64,000 nucleotides of DNA, from positions 21,215-85,214 of the forward strand of contig DASWHR010000103.1 in NCBI GenBank assembly GCA_036398095.1, read 5' to 3'. Below are positions 16,212 to 24,783 of the stretch, in pieces. Both the position numbers and the translations under genes were made by a program. The DNA is from DASWHR01 sp036398095. GTDB taxonomy: Bacteria > Actinomycetota > AC-67. Each line of letters opens with the position of its first letter. Within the stretch, counting starts at the first letter, position 1. The notes under the pieces were generated by a model. That model saw only the letters and a program-made list of their open reading frames with translations. It searched no databases and was not told where the DNA came from.

Positions 16212-17353
16212 CGGCCGGCCGTCCCGTCCGCGTCCTTCTCGTCAACCCGTCGCCGATCCGCGGCGGCGCCGAGGAGATGCTTGCCGCGTTCCTGCGCGGC
16301 TTCGACCCCGCGCGGATCGAAGCGACGGTGGCCTGCCTGGCTCCCGGGCCGTTCCCCGACGAGTTGATCGCCGCCGGCCATCACGTGCATTCGATCGACG
16401 CCGGACGGATGCGACAGGTGCGCCGATACGAGCGGGCGGTGCGCGCAGTGTCACGGCCGGCTCGCAAGGCCGATCTTGTGTGCTCCTGGCAAGTCAAAGG
16501 CCACTACTACGGGACGCCGGCCGCGCGGATCGCGCGGCGTCCGGCGGTCTGGTGGGATCACGGGATCAGGCCGAAGCGGGGCGAGCAGTCCGCGTTCGCC
16601 GCCGGCACGATCCCGAAGCTTCTTTCGGCGCGACTGGTGCTGACGTCGTCGCATGCGGCAGCCGTGCGTCACGCCCGCGCGGTTGCGATTCATCCGGGCA
16701 TCGACACAGAACGGTTCGCATCCGCGCGCGCGTCGCAACGCGCCGCCTCCCGCGCGGCGTTCGGCGTCGCCCCCGACGAGCCTCTGGTCGGCATCGTCGG
16801 ACGATTGCAGCCGTGGAAGGGACAGCATGTCTTCCTGCGCGCTGCAGCCCGCGTCGCAAGCCGGCAGCCGCGCGCGAAATTTCTCATCGCCGGCGACGCG
16901 CTCGGCGGATTCTCGGCCGCGTATCCGGACGAGCTGCGCACGCTCGCCGCGGATCTGGGCATCGCCGATCGGGTGATTTTCGCCGGCGCGCGCGACGACG
17001 TGCCGGCAGTGCTCGCCGCCCTGGACGTCTTCGTGCACGCCTCGGTCGAAGAGCCGTTCGGGATCGTGATCGTCGAGGCGCTCGCGGCCCGCGTCCCGGT
17101 CGTGGCGACCCGCGGCGGCGGCGTCGGCGAAATCGTCACCGACGGCGTCGACGGATATCTCGTCGGCTGTGGCGACAACGAGGCCATGGCCGCGCGGATC
17201 GACTCGCTCGTGTCCAAGCCGTCCGTGGCCGCCCGGCTCGCCGCCGCCGGACAGGCGCGGGCGCGGTCGGCGTTCACCGCGGAGCGCATGGTCGAGCAGT
17301 TCACCGCCGTCCTGGAACGTTTCGCGCCGCGCCGAATCAAGGAACGCGTGTGA
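16208..17353 (+). CDS. GT4-family glycosyltransferase
   Basis: 381 residues from GTG 16208, overlapping the isomerase gene by 4 bases. GT-B fold of family GT4: N-terminal VLLVNPSPIRGGAEEMLAAFLRGF, C-terminal donor domain from VGIVGRLQPWKGQHVFLRAA, and the catalytic E-x7-E in EEPFGIVIVEALAARVPVVATRGGGVGE. It transfers a sugar with retention of configuration at the inner face of the membrane. Donor and acceptor are not predictable. The gene overlaps the next glycosyltransferase by 4 bases. Confidence 0.9.
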   Translation: MTAGRPVRVLLVNPSPIRGGAEEMLAAFLRGFDPARIEATVACLAPGPFPDELIAAGHHVHSIDAGRMRQVRRYERAVRAVSRPARKADLVCSWQVKGHYYGTPAARIARRPAVWWDHGIRPKRGEQSAFAAGTIPKLLSARLVLTSSHAAAVRHARAVAIHPGIDTERFASARASQRAASRAAFGVAPDEPLVGIVGRLQPWKGQHVFLRAAARVASRQPRAKFLIAGDALGGFSAAYPDELRTLAADLGIADRVIFAGARDDVPAVLAALDVFVHASVEEPFGIVIVEALAARVPVVATRGGGVGEIVTDGVDGYLVGCGDNEAMAARIDSLVSKPSVAARLAAAGQARARSAFTAERMVEQFTAVLERFAPRRIKERV

Positions 17354-18498
17354 AGGTCGGCATCTGCATCTCCGTCTACCGCCGAACCGGCGGATTGGAG
17401 CGCGTCGCCGTGGAATGGGCGCGGGGCCTGCGCCGCCGCGGCCACGATGTCGTCGTGTTCGCGCAGCAGGTGATCGAATCCGACGCGGACCTGACGGTCG
17501 TCCCCGTCGGGGGAGCGCGATCGCCGAACTGGCTTCGCGCGGCGACGTTCCCCCGCGCCGCGGCAGCCGCGCTTCGCGCGCATCCCGTCGACGTCGCGTG
17601 CTCGTTCGGCGCGGCCGTGGACGCGCCGACGGTGATGGGCACCGCCGGACCCCATCGCGCATGGTTCGAGCAAGGCATCGCCGAGGCGCCGCCGTGGACG
17701 GCGGAAGGCCTGCGGCGACGCGTGAACCCGCATCATCGCGTCGTGATGGCGATCGAGAAGCGAATCGTGGGCGGCGGCCGCTTCGAGATGCTCTTTGCGA
17801 CCTCTCGGCGCAGCGCCGACGACTACCGGCGTCTGTACCGTGTCCCCGCGGACCGCATCGGCGTGCTCGAAAACGGCGTCAACACCGACGAGTTCCGCTT
17901 CGATCCGGCCGTCCGCGAACGGGTCCGCGCGGCATGGGGCGCCGGCGACCGCCGCGTCGTGCTCACGCTCGGCAACGAGATCGCGCGCAAAGGAATCGAC
18001 ACGCTCATCGCCGCATTCCCGCGCATCAAAGCCGCCGTGCCGGGTGCCTTGCTCGTGATCGGCGGACCTGCCGGCGGCGCGGAAGCCGAACGCTTGGCGC
18101 GCCGGGCCGGCGTGTCGCCGCACGACGTGCGAACGATCGGTCCGGTCGCTGAACCGGCCGAGTCCTACGCCGCCGCCGACCTGTTCGCCTTCCCGACGCG
18201 ATACGACCCGTGGGGGCTCGTCGCGATCGAGTCGCTCGCCTGCGGCACGCCTGTCGTGTGCGGATCCAGCGCCGGCGTCGCGGAGCACATCGAAGACGGT
18301 CGCACCGGCGTCGTGATCGACGCCGTTCGCGATCCGCACGCGCTTGCCGGCGCGATCGTCCGGGGCTTGAGCCTGCCGGCGTCGCGAGACGCATGCCGGG
18401 CGAGCGTCGTGCACCTGTCGTGGGAGCGCATCCTGGACCGCGTCGAAGACATCCTGGCTGAAACGGTCGCGCGACGCCGCGTGGTGGGATCGCGATGA
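17350..18498 (+). CDS. GT4-family glycosyltransferase
   Basis: 382 residues from GTG 17350 (GTGA overlap with the gene before). The N-terminus ICISVYRRTGGLERVAVEWARGLRRRGHDV is a GT4 acceptor-side start. The donor domain contains VVLTLGNEIARKGIDTLIAAF, ENGVNTDEFRFDP and a variant E-x7-E motif, DPWGLVAIESLACGTPVVCGSSAG, in which the first acid is Asp. Residues ~110-150 include PHRAWFEQGIAEAPPW and HHRVVMAIEKRI, typical of mannosyl or heptosyl transferases acting on lipid-linked chains. A heptosyltransferase role is possible given the operon but is not shown. Confidence 0.88.
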   Translation: MKVGICISVYRRTGGLERVAVEWARGLRRRGHDVVVFAQQVIESDADLTVVPVGGARSPNWLRAATFPRAAAAALRAHPVDVACSFGAAVDAPTVMGTAGPHRAWFEQGIAEAPPWTAEGLRRRVNPHHRVVMAIEKRIVGGGRFEMLFATSRRSADDYRRLYRVPADRIGVLENGVNTDEFRFDPAVRERVRAAWGAGDRRVVLTLGNEIARKGIDTLIAAFPRIKAAVPGALLVIGGPAGGAEAERLARRAGVSPHDVRTIGPVAEPAESYAAADLFAFPTRYDPWGLVAIESLACGTPVVCGSSAGVAEHIEDGRTGVVIDAVRDPHALAGAIVRGLSLPASRDACRASVVHLSWERILDRVEDILAETVARRRVVGSR

Positions 18499-19670
18499 AG
18501 ATCCTCGTGCTCACGCCGGCGCTTCCGTGGCCGCCGCATACCGGCGGCACGCGCCGCATCGCCGCGATCATCGAAGGACTTGCGGCGAACCATCAGGTTT
18601 CGCTCTTCGCGCTCCACGGGGTCGGCGGCTCGATCGAGGAAACCGTCGCCGGTCCGCTCGCCGCCGTCCGCACCGTCGCCTATCCCGGGCTCGGCAGGCG
18701 CGGACGCATCCGATTCTGGGCGCAGGTGCTCACCGACCCGCTTCCCAAAGCCGTGCGCCAGGCATTCAACGACGACACGCTCGCGGCCGCGGCCGCGTTC
18801 GCGCGCGACGTCGCGCCCGACGCCATCTACGCCGAGCCGATCGAAATGGAGCCCTATCTGCGCGCATGCGCGGACGCGGTCCCGTCGGCGCGAACCATGC
18901 TCGGCTGGATCGACGTCGTCTCCACCAACGTTCGGCGGCAGACCGAACGCGACCGCGGGCTCGCCCGCCGGATCCATGCGCGCCGCGAGATCGCGCGCAT
19001 GGCCCGGCTGGAGCGCCGCGCCGCGCACCGCGTCGATGCCCGGACCTGCGTATCGCCTGGCGACCGGACGGCGCTCGAGGCACTGACCGGCGAGCGGTTC
19101 GTGCTCGCCCCCAACGGCGTCGATGCGACGTTGTTCGCGCCGCGACCGGGCCCTGTGAGCGACCGGCAACTGCTCTTCGTCGGCCCGCTTTCGTTCCCGC
19201 CGAACCGGGACGCGGTCGCATGGTTCGCCTCGCAGATCCTGCCGGCGATCCCCGGCGCCACCCTGACCGTCGCCGGCGAGCCGGCCGGCTTCTGTGCACC
19301 GCCGGGCGTCGGGCTGGCCGGACGCGTCGCCGACGTTCGCCACATGATGGCGCGCGCCGGCGTCGTGGTCGTGCCGCTGCGCGCAGGGAGCGGGACGCGG
19401 CTCAAGATCCTCGAGGCGCTCGCGATGGGAAAGGCCGTCGTGTCAACGCGCCTCGGCGCGGAAGGTCTGGACGTCCAACACGACCGCGACCTGCTGCTGG
19501 CCGACGACGCCGGCGCGTTCGCAGACGCCGTCCGCCGCGTGCTCGGTGACGCGACGCTTCGCGCGCGGCTCGGCGCCAACGGGCGCGCGCTCGTCGAGCG
19601 TCGCTATCGCTGGCAGGACACCGTTCGCGCCGTCGAAGCGGCGCTCGCCGGCGAAGGGGCGCGCGTATGA
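18495..19670 (+). CDS. GT4-family glycosyltransferase
   Basis: 391 residues from ATG 18495, 4-base overlap on both sides. The N-terminal VLTPALPWPPHTGGTRRIAAIIEGLAANHQVSLFAL and the C-terminal VVPLRAGSGTRLKILEALAMGKAVVSTRLGAEGLDV match the GT4 subgroup often annotated as sugar transferases of PEP-CTERM/exosortase or polysaccharide loci. The catalytic Glu lies in KILEALAMG. Soluble or peripheral cytoplasmic enzyme; donor and acceptor unknown. Confidence 0.88.
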   Translation: MKILVLTPALPWPPHTGGTRRIAAIIEGLAANHQVSLFALHGVGGSIEETVAGPLAAVRTVAYPGLGRRGRIRFWAQVLTDPLPKAVRQAFNDDTLAAAAAFARDVAPDAIYAEPIEMEPYLRACADAVPSARTMLGWIDVVSTNVRRQTERDRGLARRIHARREIARMARLERRAAHRVDARTCVSPGDRTALEALTGERFVLAPNGVDATLFAPRPGPVSDRQLLFVGPLSFPPNRDAVAWFASQILPAIPGATLTVAGEPAGFCAPPGVGLAGRVADVRHMMARAGVVVVPLRAGSGTRLKILEALAMGKAVVSTRLGAEGLDVQHDRDLLLADDAGAFADAVRRVLGDATLRARLGANGRALVERRYRWQDTVRAVEAALAGEGARV

Positions 19671-20836
19671 GCCGCCGTTTGAGCCCGCGGGCGGGCCGGG
19701 TACGCGCCAAGCAGACGAGCGTGGTCGTCGTGAGCCACGCGTGCGTGGTCGACGTCAACCAGGAGCCGTTCCGCGCGCTTGCCGCGCGAGGCGTCCGCGT
19801 CCACGTGATCGCCCCGAAATCGCTCCGCACCGACCTGCGCGGCACCATCTCGTTCCGCGCGCTCGACGGCGTGGATGCGACGGCTCTGCCGGTTCGCATC
19901 GGGGGATTCCGTCGCGGCATCCGGCAAGCCGGCGTCCACATGATCCTCTACACCGGGCTGCGCGAGGCGATCCGGATCCACGAGCCGTCGCTCATCTACG
20001 TGGAAGAAGAACCCTGGAGCTTCACCGCGATGCAGGCCGCGCGCATCGCTCGCGAGATTGGCGTGCCGTTCGTGTTTCACCAGTCGCAGAACGTCGCCAA
20101 GCGGCTGCCGCCGCCGTTCGAGTCCATTCGCCGCCGCGTTCTGCGGGAGGCGGCCGGAGCGACCGTCCGGCTCCAGGGCGCGGCGCGGGTGCTTCGCGAC
20201 GCCGGGTTTGCGGCGCCGATGCTTTCGATTCCGAACGTGGTCGACCCGGCCCGCTTCGACGGGGCGACGCCGCTGCATCCCGGCATGGCCCGGCCGGTCT
20301 TCGGATTCGTCGGTCGTCTGGTCGCCGAGAAGGGCATCGTCGACTTCATCGACGCCGCAGCCGCGGCCGGCGCCGGCAGCGCGCTGATCGCCGGCGACGG
20401 ACCACTCCGCGCCGCGGCCGAGGCGGCCGCGCGCCGCGCCGGGCTGGACGCGCGCTTCACCGGCAGCGTCCCGCACGATGCGGTCGCCGGCATCTTCGCT
20501 TCGATCGACATCCTGGCGATTCCGTCGCGAACCGCGCGCGGCTGGAAGGAACAGTTCGGGCGCGTCGTGATCGAAGCGAACGCCGCCGGCGTTCCGGTCG
20601 TCGCGACCGAGTGCGGCGCGCTGGGCGAAACCGTTCGGGAAACCGGCGGCGGAATCGTCGTCGGAGAAAGCGACCCGGTTACGCTCGCCGCCGCATTGCG
20701 GCGCCTCGGCGACGACAAAACCGAGCGCGCGCGACTCGGCGAAGCCGGACGGGCCGCCGTCCGCGAACGATTCACGCCCGAGGCCGTCGCAAAGGATCTG
20801 CACGAATTCTTCACACGATTGGAGGACGACCGATGA
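19667..20836 (+). CDS. GT4-family glycosyltransferase
   Basis: 389 residues from ATG 19667. After a basic N-terminal ~18 residues the fold begins with SVVVVSHACVVDVNQEPFRALAARGVRVHVIAP. The middle YVEEEPWSFTAMQAARIAREIGVPFVFHQSQN and the donor-site FGFVGRLVAEKGIVDFIDA are GT4-like. The E-x7-E motif is KEQFGRVVIEANAAGVPVVATECGALGE. It is co-transcribed, with a 4-base overlap to the methyltransferase that follows. Substrate unknown. Confidence 0.88.
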   Translation: MSRRLSPRAGRVRAKQTSVVVVSHACVVDVNQEPFRALAARGVRVHVIAPKSLRTDLRGTISFRALDGVDATALPVRIGGFRRGIRQAGVHMILYTGLREAIRIHEPSLIYVEEEPWSFTAMQAARIAREIGVPFVFHQSQNVAKRLPPPFESIRRRVLREAAGATVRLQGAARVLRDAGFAAPMLSIPNVVDPARFDGATPLHPGMARPVFGFVGRLVAEKGIVDFIDAAAAAGAGSALIAGDGPLRAAAEAAARRAGLDARFTGSVPHDAVAGIFASIDILAIPSRTARGWKEQFGRVVIEANAAGVPVVATECGALGETVRETGGGIVVGESDPVTLAAALRRLGDDKTERARLGEAGRAAVRERFTPEAVAKDLHEFFTRLEDDR

Positions 20837-21750
20837 CGATCACGACCAAAGCGTCCCTGCCCGACGGCCTGCAGTGGGCCTCGTGCCCGATCTGCGCGAA
20901 GACGGGCGGCAAGGTCGTGCACACCGAACCGATGGGCGTGCTGTCATCGCCGCTCACCGGACGCTTCCCCGAGGATCTGCGGATGCGGATCGTGCGCTGC
21001 AAGCACTGCGGCTTCTTGTACGCCACCCCGCGGCCCGCCCAGAACGTGCTCGACGAGCGCTACCAGCACATGAGCGACATCGACTTCAATTTGAACGGAC
21101 AGCAGGCGCGCGTGCGCATGTTCGAGCATCTCATCGACCGGCTCGAATCCAAGCATCCGGCTCCCGGCAAGATTCTCGACGTGGGCTGCTTCACCGGCAC
21201 GCTTCTGGAGGTCGCGGCAAAGCGCGGATGGGAGCCCTGGGGCGTCGAGATCAACAAGGTCGCGTCCGCCTACGCGCGCGAGGACCTCGGCTATCACGTC
21301 GTCACCGCCGAGCTACGCACGGCCGGGTTCGAGACGAACTTCTTCGACGCGGTCACCATGACCGACGTGGCCGAGCACGTCATCGATCCGAAGGAGACCT
21401 TCGAAGAGATCTTCAGGATCCTGCGTCCCGGCGGCCTTCTGGTCATGACCGTCCCCAACGGCAGCGTCCAGATCCCCAAGGAGAACCTGAAGAAGCGACT
21501 CAAGAAAGGACCCGGCGTCGTCATCGGCGGGCTGGGACACGTGAACCACTTCTCGAAGTCGTCGGTGCGGCGTCTGCTTCGCGGAATCGGCTTCGACGCG
21601 CTCGACGTCGCCTGCATGATTCCCGAGCGGCAAACCACCGCGAAAATGGACCGGCTCAAGCGCGCCTACGTGTCGGTGGCGCGCGTCGTGCTGGCAACCA
21701 CGGGCGTTCACATCGGCCACGAGCTTCTGGTGACTGCGCGCAAGCCGTGA
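20833..21750 (+). CDS. SAM-dependent methyltransferase with N-terminal zinc ribbon
   Basis: 305 residues from ATG 20833 (AGGACGACCG upstream). The zinc ribbon is CPICAK (residues 17-22) and CKHCGFLYATPRP (near 57). The methyltransferase core has ILDVGCFTGTLLEVAAKRGWEPWGVEIN, FFDAVTMTDVAEHVIDPKETFEEIFRILRPGGLLVMTVPN, and a basic insertion (KENLKKRLKKGPG) that could touch a membrane or polyanion. HVNHFSKSSVRRLL near the C-terminus resembles the His-containing active-site segment of related sugar methyltransferases. Second of five zinc-ribbon methyltransferases in this locus. Confidence 0.87.
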   Translation: MTITTKASLPDGLQWASCPICAKTGGKVVHTEPMGVLSSPLTGRFPEDLRMRIVRCKHCGFLYATPRPAQNVLDERYQHMSDIDFNLNGQQARVRMFEHLIDRLESKHPAPGKILDVGCFTGTLLEVAAKRGWEPWGVEINKVASAYAREDLGYHVVTAELRTAGFETNFFDAVTMTDVAEHVIDPKETFEEIFRILRPGGLLVMTVPNGSVQIPKENLKKRLKKGPGVVIGGLGHVNHFSKSSVRRLLRGIGFDALDVACMIPERQTTAKMDRLKRAYVSVARVVLATTGVHIGHELLVTARKP

Positions 21751-22949
21751 GAGTCCTTCAGATCGGCCGGTACGGCACCGTCAAGGGCGGCGCCGAATCC
21801 TACGTGCTCGAACTGAGCGCCGGCTTGCGCGACGCCGGACACGAGGTCGCGCTGGCATACCGGTTCGACCCCGACGACTCGCGGCCCGAGGTGCGCGCCG
21901 GCATGCAGATTGCGGCGATCACCTCGCGCAGCGCGACGCCGACCGACGTCGAAGTCGCCGAAGTCCGCCGCGCCGTCGAGGCGTTCGCCCCCGACCTGAT
22001 CCACATCCACAATGCGGAAGCGTCCTGGCTGCCCGGCGCGTGCGCCCGGATGGCCCCCGTTGTGAACGCGGTGCACGATCATCGCCTCGACTGCCCGACC
22101 GGGACGCGCTACTGGGCCGGGTGGAGCCGTGCCTGCGATGTCGCGCCCGGCGCCGGCTGCCTCGGCTACAACGTGGCGGCGCACTGCGGCAGCCTCCGCG
22201 CGAACGCGACCTTGGAGCCCTACCTGCGGTGGAAGCGACTCCACGCCGCCGCGCGCAGCGGTCCGCGCATTCAGGTCTTCAGCGCTTTCATGCAAGGCAT
22301 GCTGGGCCGCGTCGGCATCGAAGCGCCCATCGACGTGACCCCGTATCCGGCCACGGTGCTGCCCGATGCGGCGCCGGCCGATCCGGGCGATGCGCGTCCG
22401 GTCGTGTTCGCCCACGGCCGCGCGACGAAGGAGAAGGGATTCGATCTTCTGCTCGATGCGATGCATACGGTGGAGATGCCGGCGCATCTCGTGATCGCCG
22501 GCGACGGCCATCAGCTGCCGGCGCTTCGCCGCGCTTCGGCCGGCGTCCCGTCGCGGCATCGCGTGACCTTCCTGGGATGGACCGGGCGCGACCTGCTTGC
22601 CGCGTGGCTGCGCGCCGCAACCGTCGCGGCCGTCCCCAGCGCATGGCCCGAGCCGTTCGGGATCGCCGGCATGGAAGCGATGAGCGCCGGCCTGCCGGTC
22701 GTTGCGACCGACATCGGCGGGATCCGCGAATGGCTCGACCACGACGTCACCGGCATCGCGGTTCCGCCGCGGGACGCCGCCGCGTTCGGACGCGCGATCG
22801 CTCGCCTGCTTGCCGACGCGCCGCTGCGCCGGCGCATGGGCGTCGCCGCACGCGGGCGGATCGAAACCGAGTTCACCCGCGACGCGCACATCGAACGCGT
22901 CGCCCGGATCTACGAACAAGCTCGCCGGAGCTGGAAGGAGGCGGCGTGA
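21747..22949 (+). CDS. GT4-family glycosyltransferase
   Basis: 400 residues from GTG 21747 (GTGA overlap). N-terminus VLQIGRYGTVKGGAESYVLELSAGLRDAGHEVALAY; middle DLIHIHNAEASWLPGA and a cysteine-rich patch (CPTGTRYWAGWSRACDVAPGAGCLG) typical of GT4 enzymes annotated as colanic-acid-type transferases. The donor domain has VVFAHGRATKEKGFDLLLDAM and the E-x7-E motif EPFGIAGMEAMSAGLPVVATDIGGIREW. Overlaps the next gene by 4 bases. Sugar specificity cannot be read from the sequence. Confidence 0.9.
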   Translation: MRVLQIGRYGTVKGGAESYVLELSAGLRDAGHEVALAYRFDPDDSRPEVRAGMQIAAITSRSATPTDVEVAEVRRAVEAFAPDLIHIHNAEASWLPGACARMAPVVNAVHDHRLDCPTGTRYWAGWSRACDVAPGAGCLGYNVAAHCGSLRANATLEPYLRWKRLHAAARSGPRIQVFSAFMQGMLGRVGIEAPIDVTPYPATVLPDAAPADPGDARPVVFAHGRATKEKGFDLLLDAMHTVEMPAHLVIAGDGHQLPALRRASAGVPSRHRVTFLGWTGRDLLAAWLRAATVAAVPSAWPEPFGIAGMEAMSAGLPVVATDIGGIREWLDHDVTGIAVPPRDAAAFGRAIARLLADAPLRRRMGVAARGRIETEFTRDAHIERVARIYEQARRSWKEAA

Positions 22950-23962
22950 GCCGAAGCACTTATACCGAGCGCCCACTCGGTGCTTCGTCCGCTGCCCCTT
23001 CCGCTCCGGCGCTCAGCCGAATCGCGGTGATCGTCCCCGTCTACAACGGCGCGCATCTAATCGAAGGATGCCTTCGCGCGCTCGACGCGCAGACCGTCGA
23101 TCGTCGCGACGTGCGCGTCATCGTGGTGGATGACGGCTCGACCGACGGGACGCGACAGGTCGTGAAGCATCTGATCGCAAACGTGCGCCTGTCGGTGACG
23201 CTCATCGAGCGCACCCATGCGGGCCCCGCGGCGGCGCGGAATGCGGGACTCGCGGCAAGCGATTCACCCTACGTCGCATTCACCGATGCCGACGTCGAGG
23301 TTTCGCCCGACTGGCTCGAGAGAGCCGTGCGCCGTCTGGATCAGGACCCGTCGCTGGCCGGCATCGAAGGCCGGACGCTCGCGAAAGGCGAGAAGGGAAC
23401 CTACACGCATCAGATGGAAAATGAGCGTGGCCGGCTCTACATGACGTGCAACATGATCTACCGCCGAGAAGCGATCGCCGGCGGCTTCGACGAGCGGTTC
23501 CGCATGGCCTTCCTCGAGGACTCCGACGTTGCCTTCGGGGTGCTCGATCGCGGCGGCACCATCGAATTCGTCCCCGACGTCCTGGTCCGTCACCTGGTCC
23601 TGCACGAGGGGCCGGTGAAGTATTGGCGAGAAGCACGAAAGCGCTTCTACAACCCGCTGCTGTTTCGCAAGCACCCGACCGCCTACCGCGCTCTGCTCAA
23701 ACCCGTCGTGCCTGCGTTTCCGGCCCCGTATCTCGATTACTTGGGCGCCGTGTTCGTGCTCGCGGTCGCGTTGATCTCACGCGCATGGATCGTTGCCGTT
23801 CCGGCATCGCTCATGGCCGCCTGGACGTTCCGCCGCGTCGCGCACGTCCTGCGCGCCAAAACCCTGCCTGCCCTCATCCGCGCCGCCGCGGTGCCGGTCG
23901 CCCAGACGGCATGGGTTATCGCCGGCATGATCCGGTTCCGCTCCTTCGACCTCCGTATCTAG
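22946..23962 (+). CDS. GT2-family glycosyltransferase with C-terminal membrane segments
   Basis: 338 residues from GTG 22946. A GT-A fold: IAVIVPVYNGAHLIEGCLRAL, VIVVDDGSTDGT, the DxD-type VAFTDADVEVSPDWL, and the catalytic acid in FRMAFLEDSDVAF. The C-terminal ~90 residues hold one or two hydrophobic helices (YLGAVFVLAVALISRAWIVAVPASLMAAW) that would anchor it to the cytoplasmic membrane. Last gene of the first glycan operon; it ends 33 bases before the convergent hypothetical gene, with a short GC hairpin (23964-23979) between. Confidence 0.9.
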   Translation: MSRSTYTERPLGASSAAPSAPALSRIAVIVPVYNGAHLIEGCLRALDAQTVDRRDVRVIVVDDGSTDGTRQVVKHLIANVRLSVTLIERTHAGPAAARNAGLAASDSPYVAFTDADVEVSPDWLERAVRRLDQDPSLAGIEGRTLAKGEKGTYTHQMENERGRLYMTCNMIYRREAIAGGFDERFRMAFLEDSDVAFGVLDRGGTIEFVPDVLVRHLVLHEGPVKYWREARKRFYNPLLFRKHPTAYRALLKPVVPAFPAPYLDYLGAVFVLAVALISRAWIVAVPASLMAAWTFRRVAHVLRAKTLPALIRAAAVPVAQTAWVIAGMIRFRSFDLRI

Positions 23963-23995
23963 GGCGGCCGCTGCCGCCGGGTGTCTTCGAAGCGG

Positions 23996-24658
23996 TCAGG
24001 AGCGATCTTCGATCTCCCACGCATGGTCGAGCGCGTGCCACGCCGAGCGCCGGATGGCATAGCCCGGCGTCCACATCGGCGTGGTCGCACGCATTCGCCG
24101 GTCGGGCTCGCCGCGGTTTCGCGCGTCCAGCGCTTCGCGAAACGCGGCGTGGACGTCCGCGCCGGCGCCGACCGGGCGGCCGAGCTTCGAGACGTAGGCC
24201 CGGTCGGCTTGGAAGACGTGCTCGGCCATCGCGGCGACGGTCCGGCCTCCGCCTCGCGGGCCCGATGCGAGCGTCGTTCGGGCCGCCTTCTTCGCCGCCG
24301 CATCGAACGCCGCCCAGCATGCGACCAGCAGCGCCACCTGCCGCCGCAAACGCGCGTCGGTCATCGCGTCGTGGTCTGCCGACGGGGCCACCGAGGGCGC
24401 GCCGAAGTCCGTGGTCGCGTCCCCGCGGAGGCGCTCGACCACCTTCACGGTCGCGGCGGCCGGCAGGTGAATTCCCGATGGTGCGATGGCCGCCGCGTAT
24501 CGATCCCGATATCCGGTGAGGGCCCGAAGCGCTTCCGGTTCGGTCTTTGCACCGCGACACCAGCCCGGCCAGTCGATCGCGCCGGCGAAGATGCGCTTGG
24601 ATCCGGCCTCGACGTACACCGGGATCCCCGAGGGCCTGCTCTTTCGGCGTTCGCCCAC
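23996..24658 (-). CDS. Hypothetical protein, possibly DinB-like helical fold
   Basis: 220 residues from GTG 24658, preceded at 8 bases by GGAGGGAG. I cannot name a family with confidence. The N-terminal ~55 residues (IPVYVEAGSKRIFAGAIDWPGWCRGAKTEPEALRALTGYRDRY) look like a small alpha/beta domain of the HicB or antitoxin type. The rest is helical, with AMAEHVFQADRAYVSKLG and a C-terminal SAWHALDHAWEIEDR, where the spaced histidines are reminiscent of DinB-type metal sites. Soluble, no signal peptide. It lies between the first glycan operon and the giant secreted protein but reads in the opposite direction, so probably not part of that pathway. Confidence 0.72.
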   Translation of the reverse strand: MGERRKSRPSGIPVYVEAGSKRIFAGAIDWPGWCRGAKTEPEALRALTGYRDRYAAAIAPSGIHLPAAATVKVVERLRGDATTDFGAPSVAPSADHDAMTDARLRRQVALLVACWAAFDAAAKKAARTTLASGPRGGGRTVAAMAEHVFQADRAYVSKLGRPVGAGADVHAAFREALDARNRGEPDRRMRATTPMWTPGYAIRRSAWHALDHAWEIEDRS

Positions 24659-24690
24659 CCGCGCGACTCCCTCCGGCCGGTCTGATTTAC

Positions 24691-24719
24691 CCTATATGCC
24701 TCGATTTGAGGCAGGGCAA
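24691..24719 (-). promoter_or_regulatory. Candidate promoter for the minus-strand hypothetical gene
   Basis: On the minus strand, TTGCCC (24719-24714) and TATAGG (24696-24691) are separated by 17 bases, fitting a housekeeping sigma promoter about 33 bases upstream of GTG 24658. On the plus strand the same region offers TTGAGG (24706) and TCATAT (24730), a weaker match for the giant gene. Confidence 0.4.
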
Positions 24720-24783
24720 CATTGTTTCTTCATATCTAACGCCCTTCGGACGAATGCGAAAGAACCGACGGGGGAGAGCAATC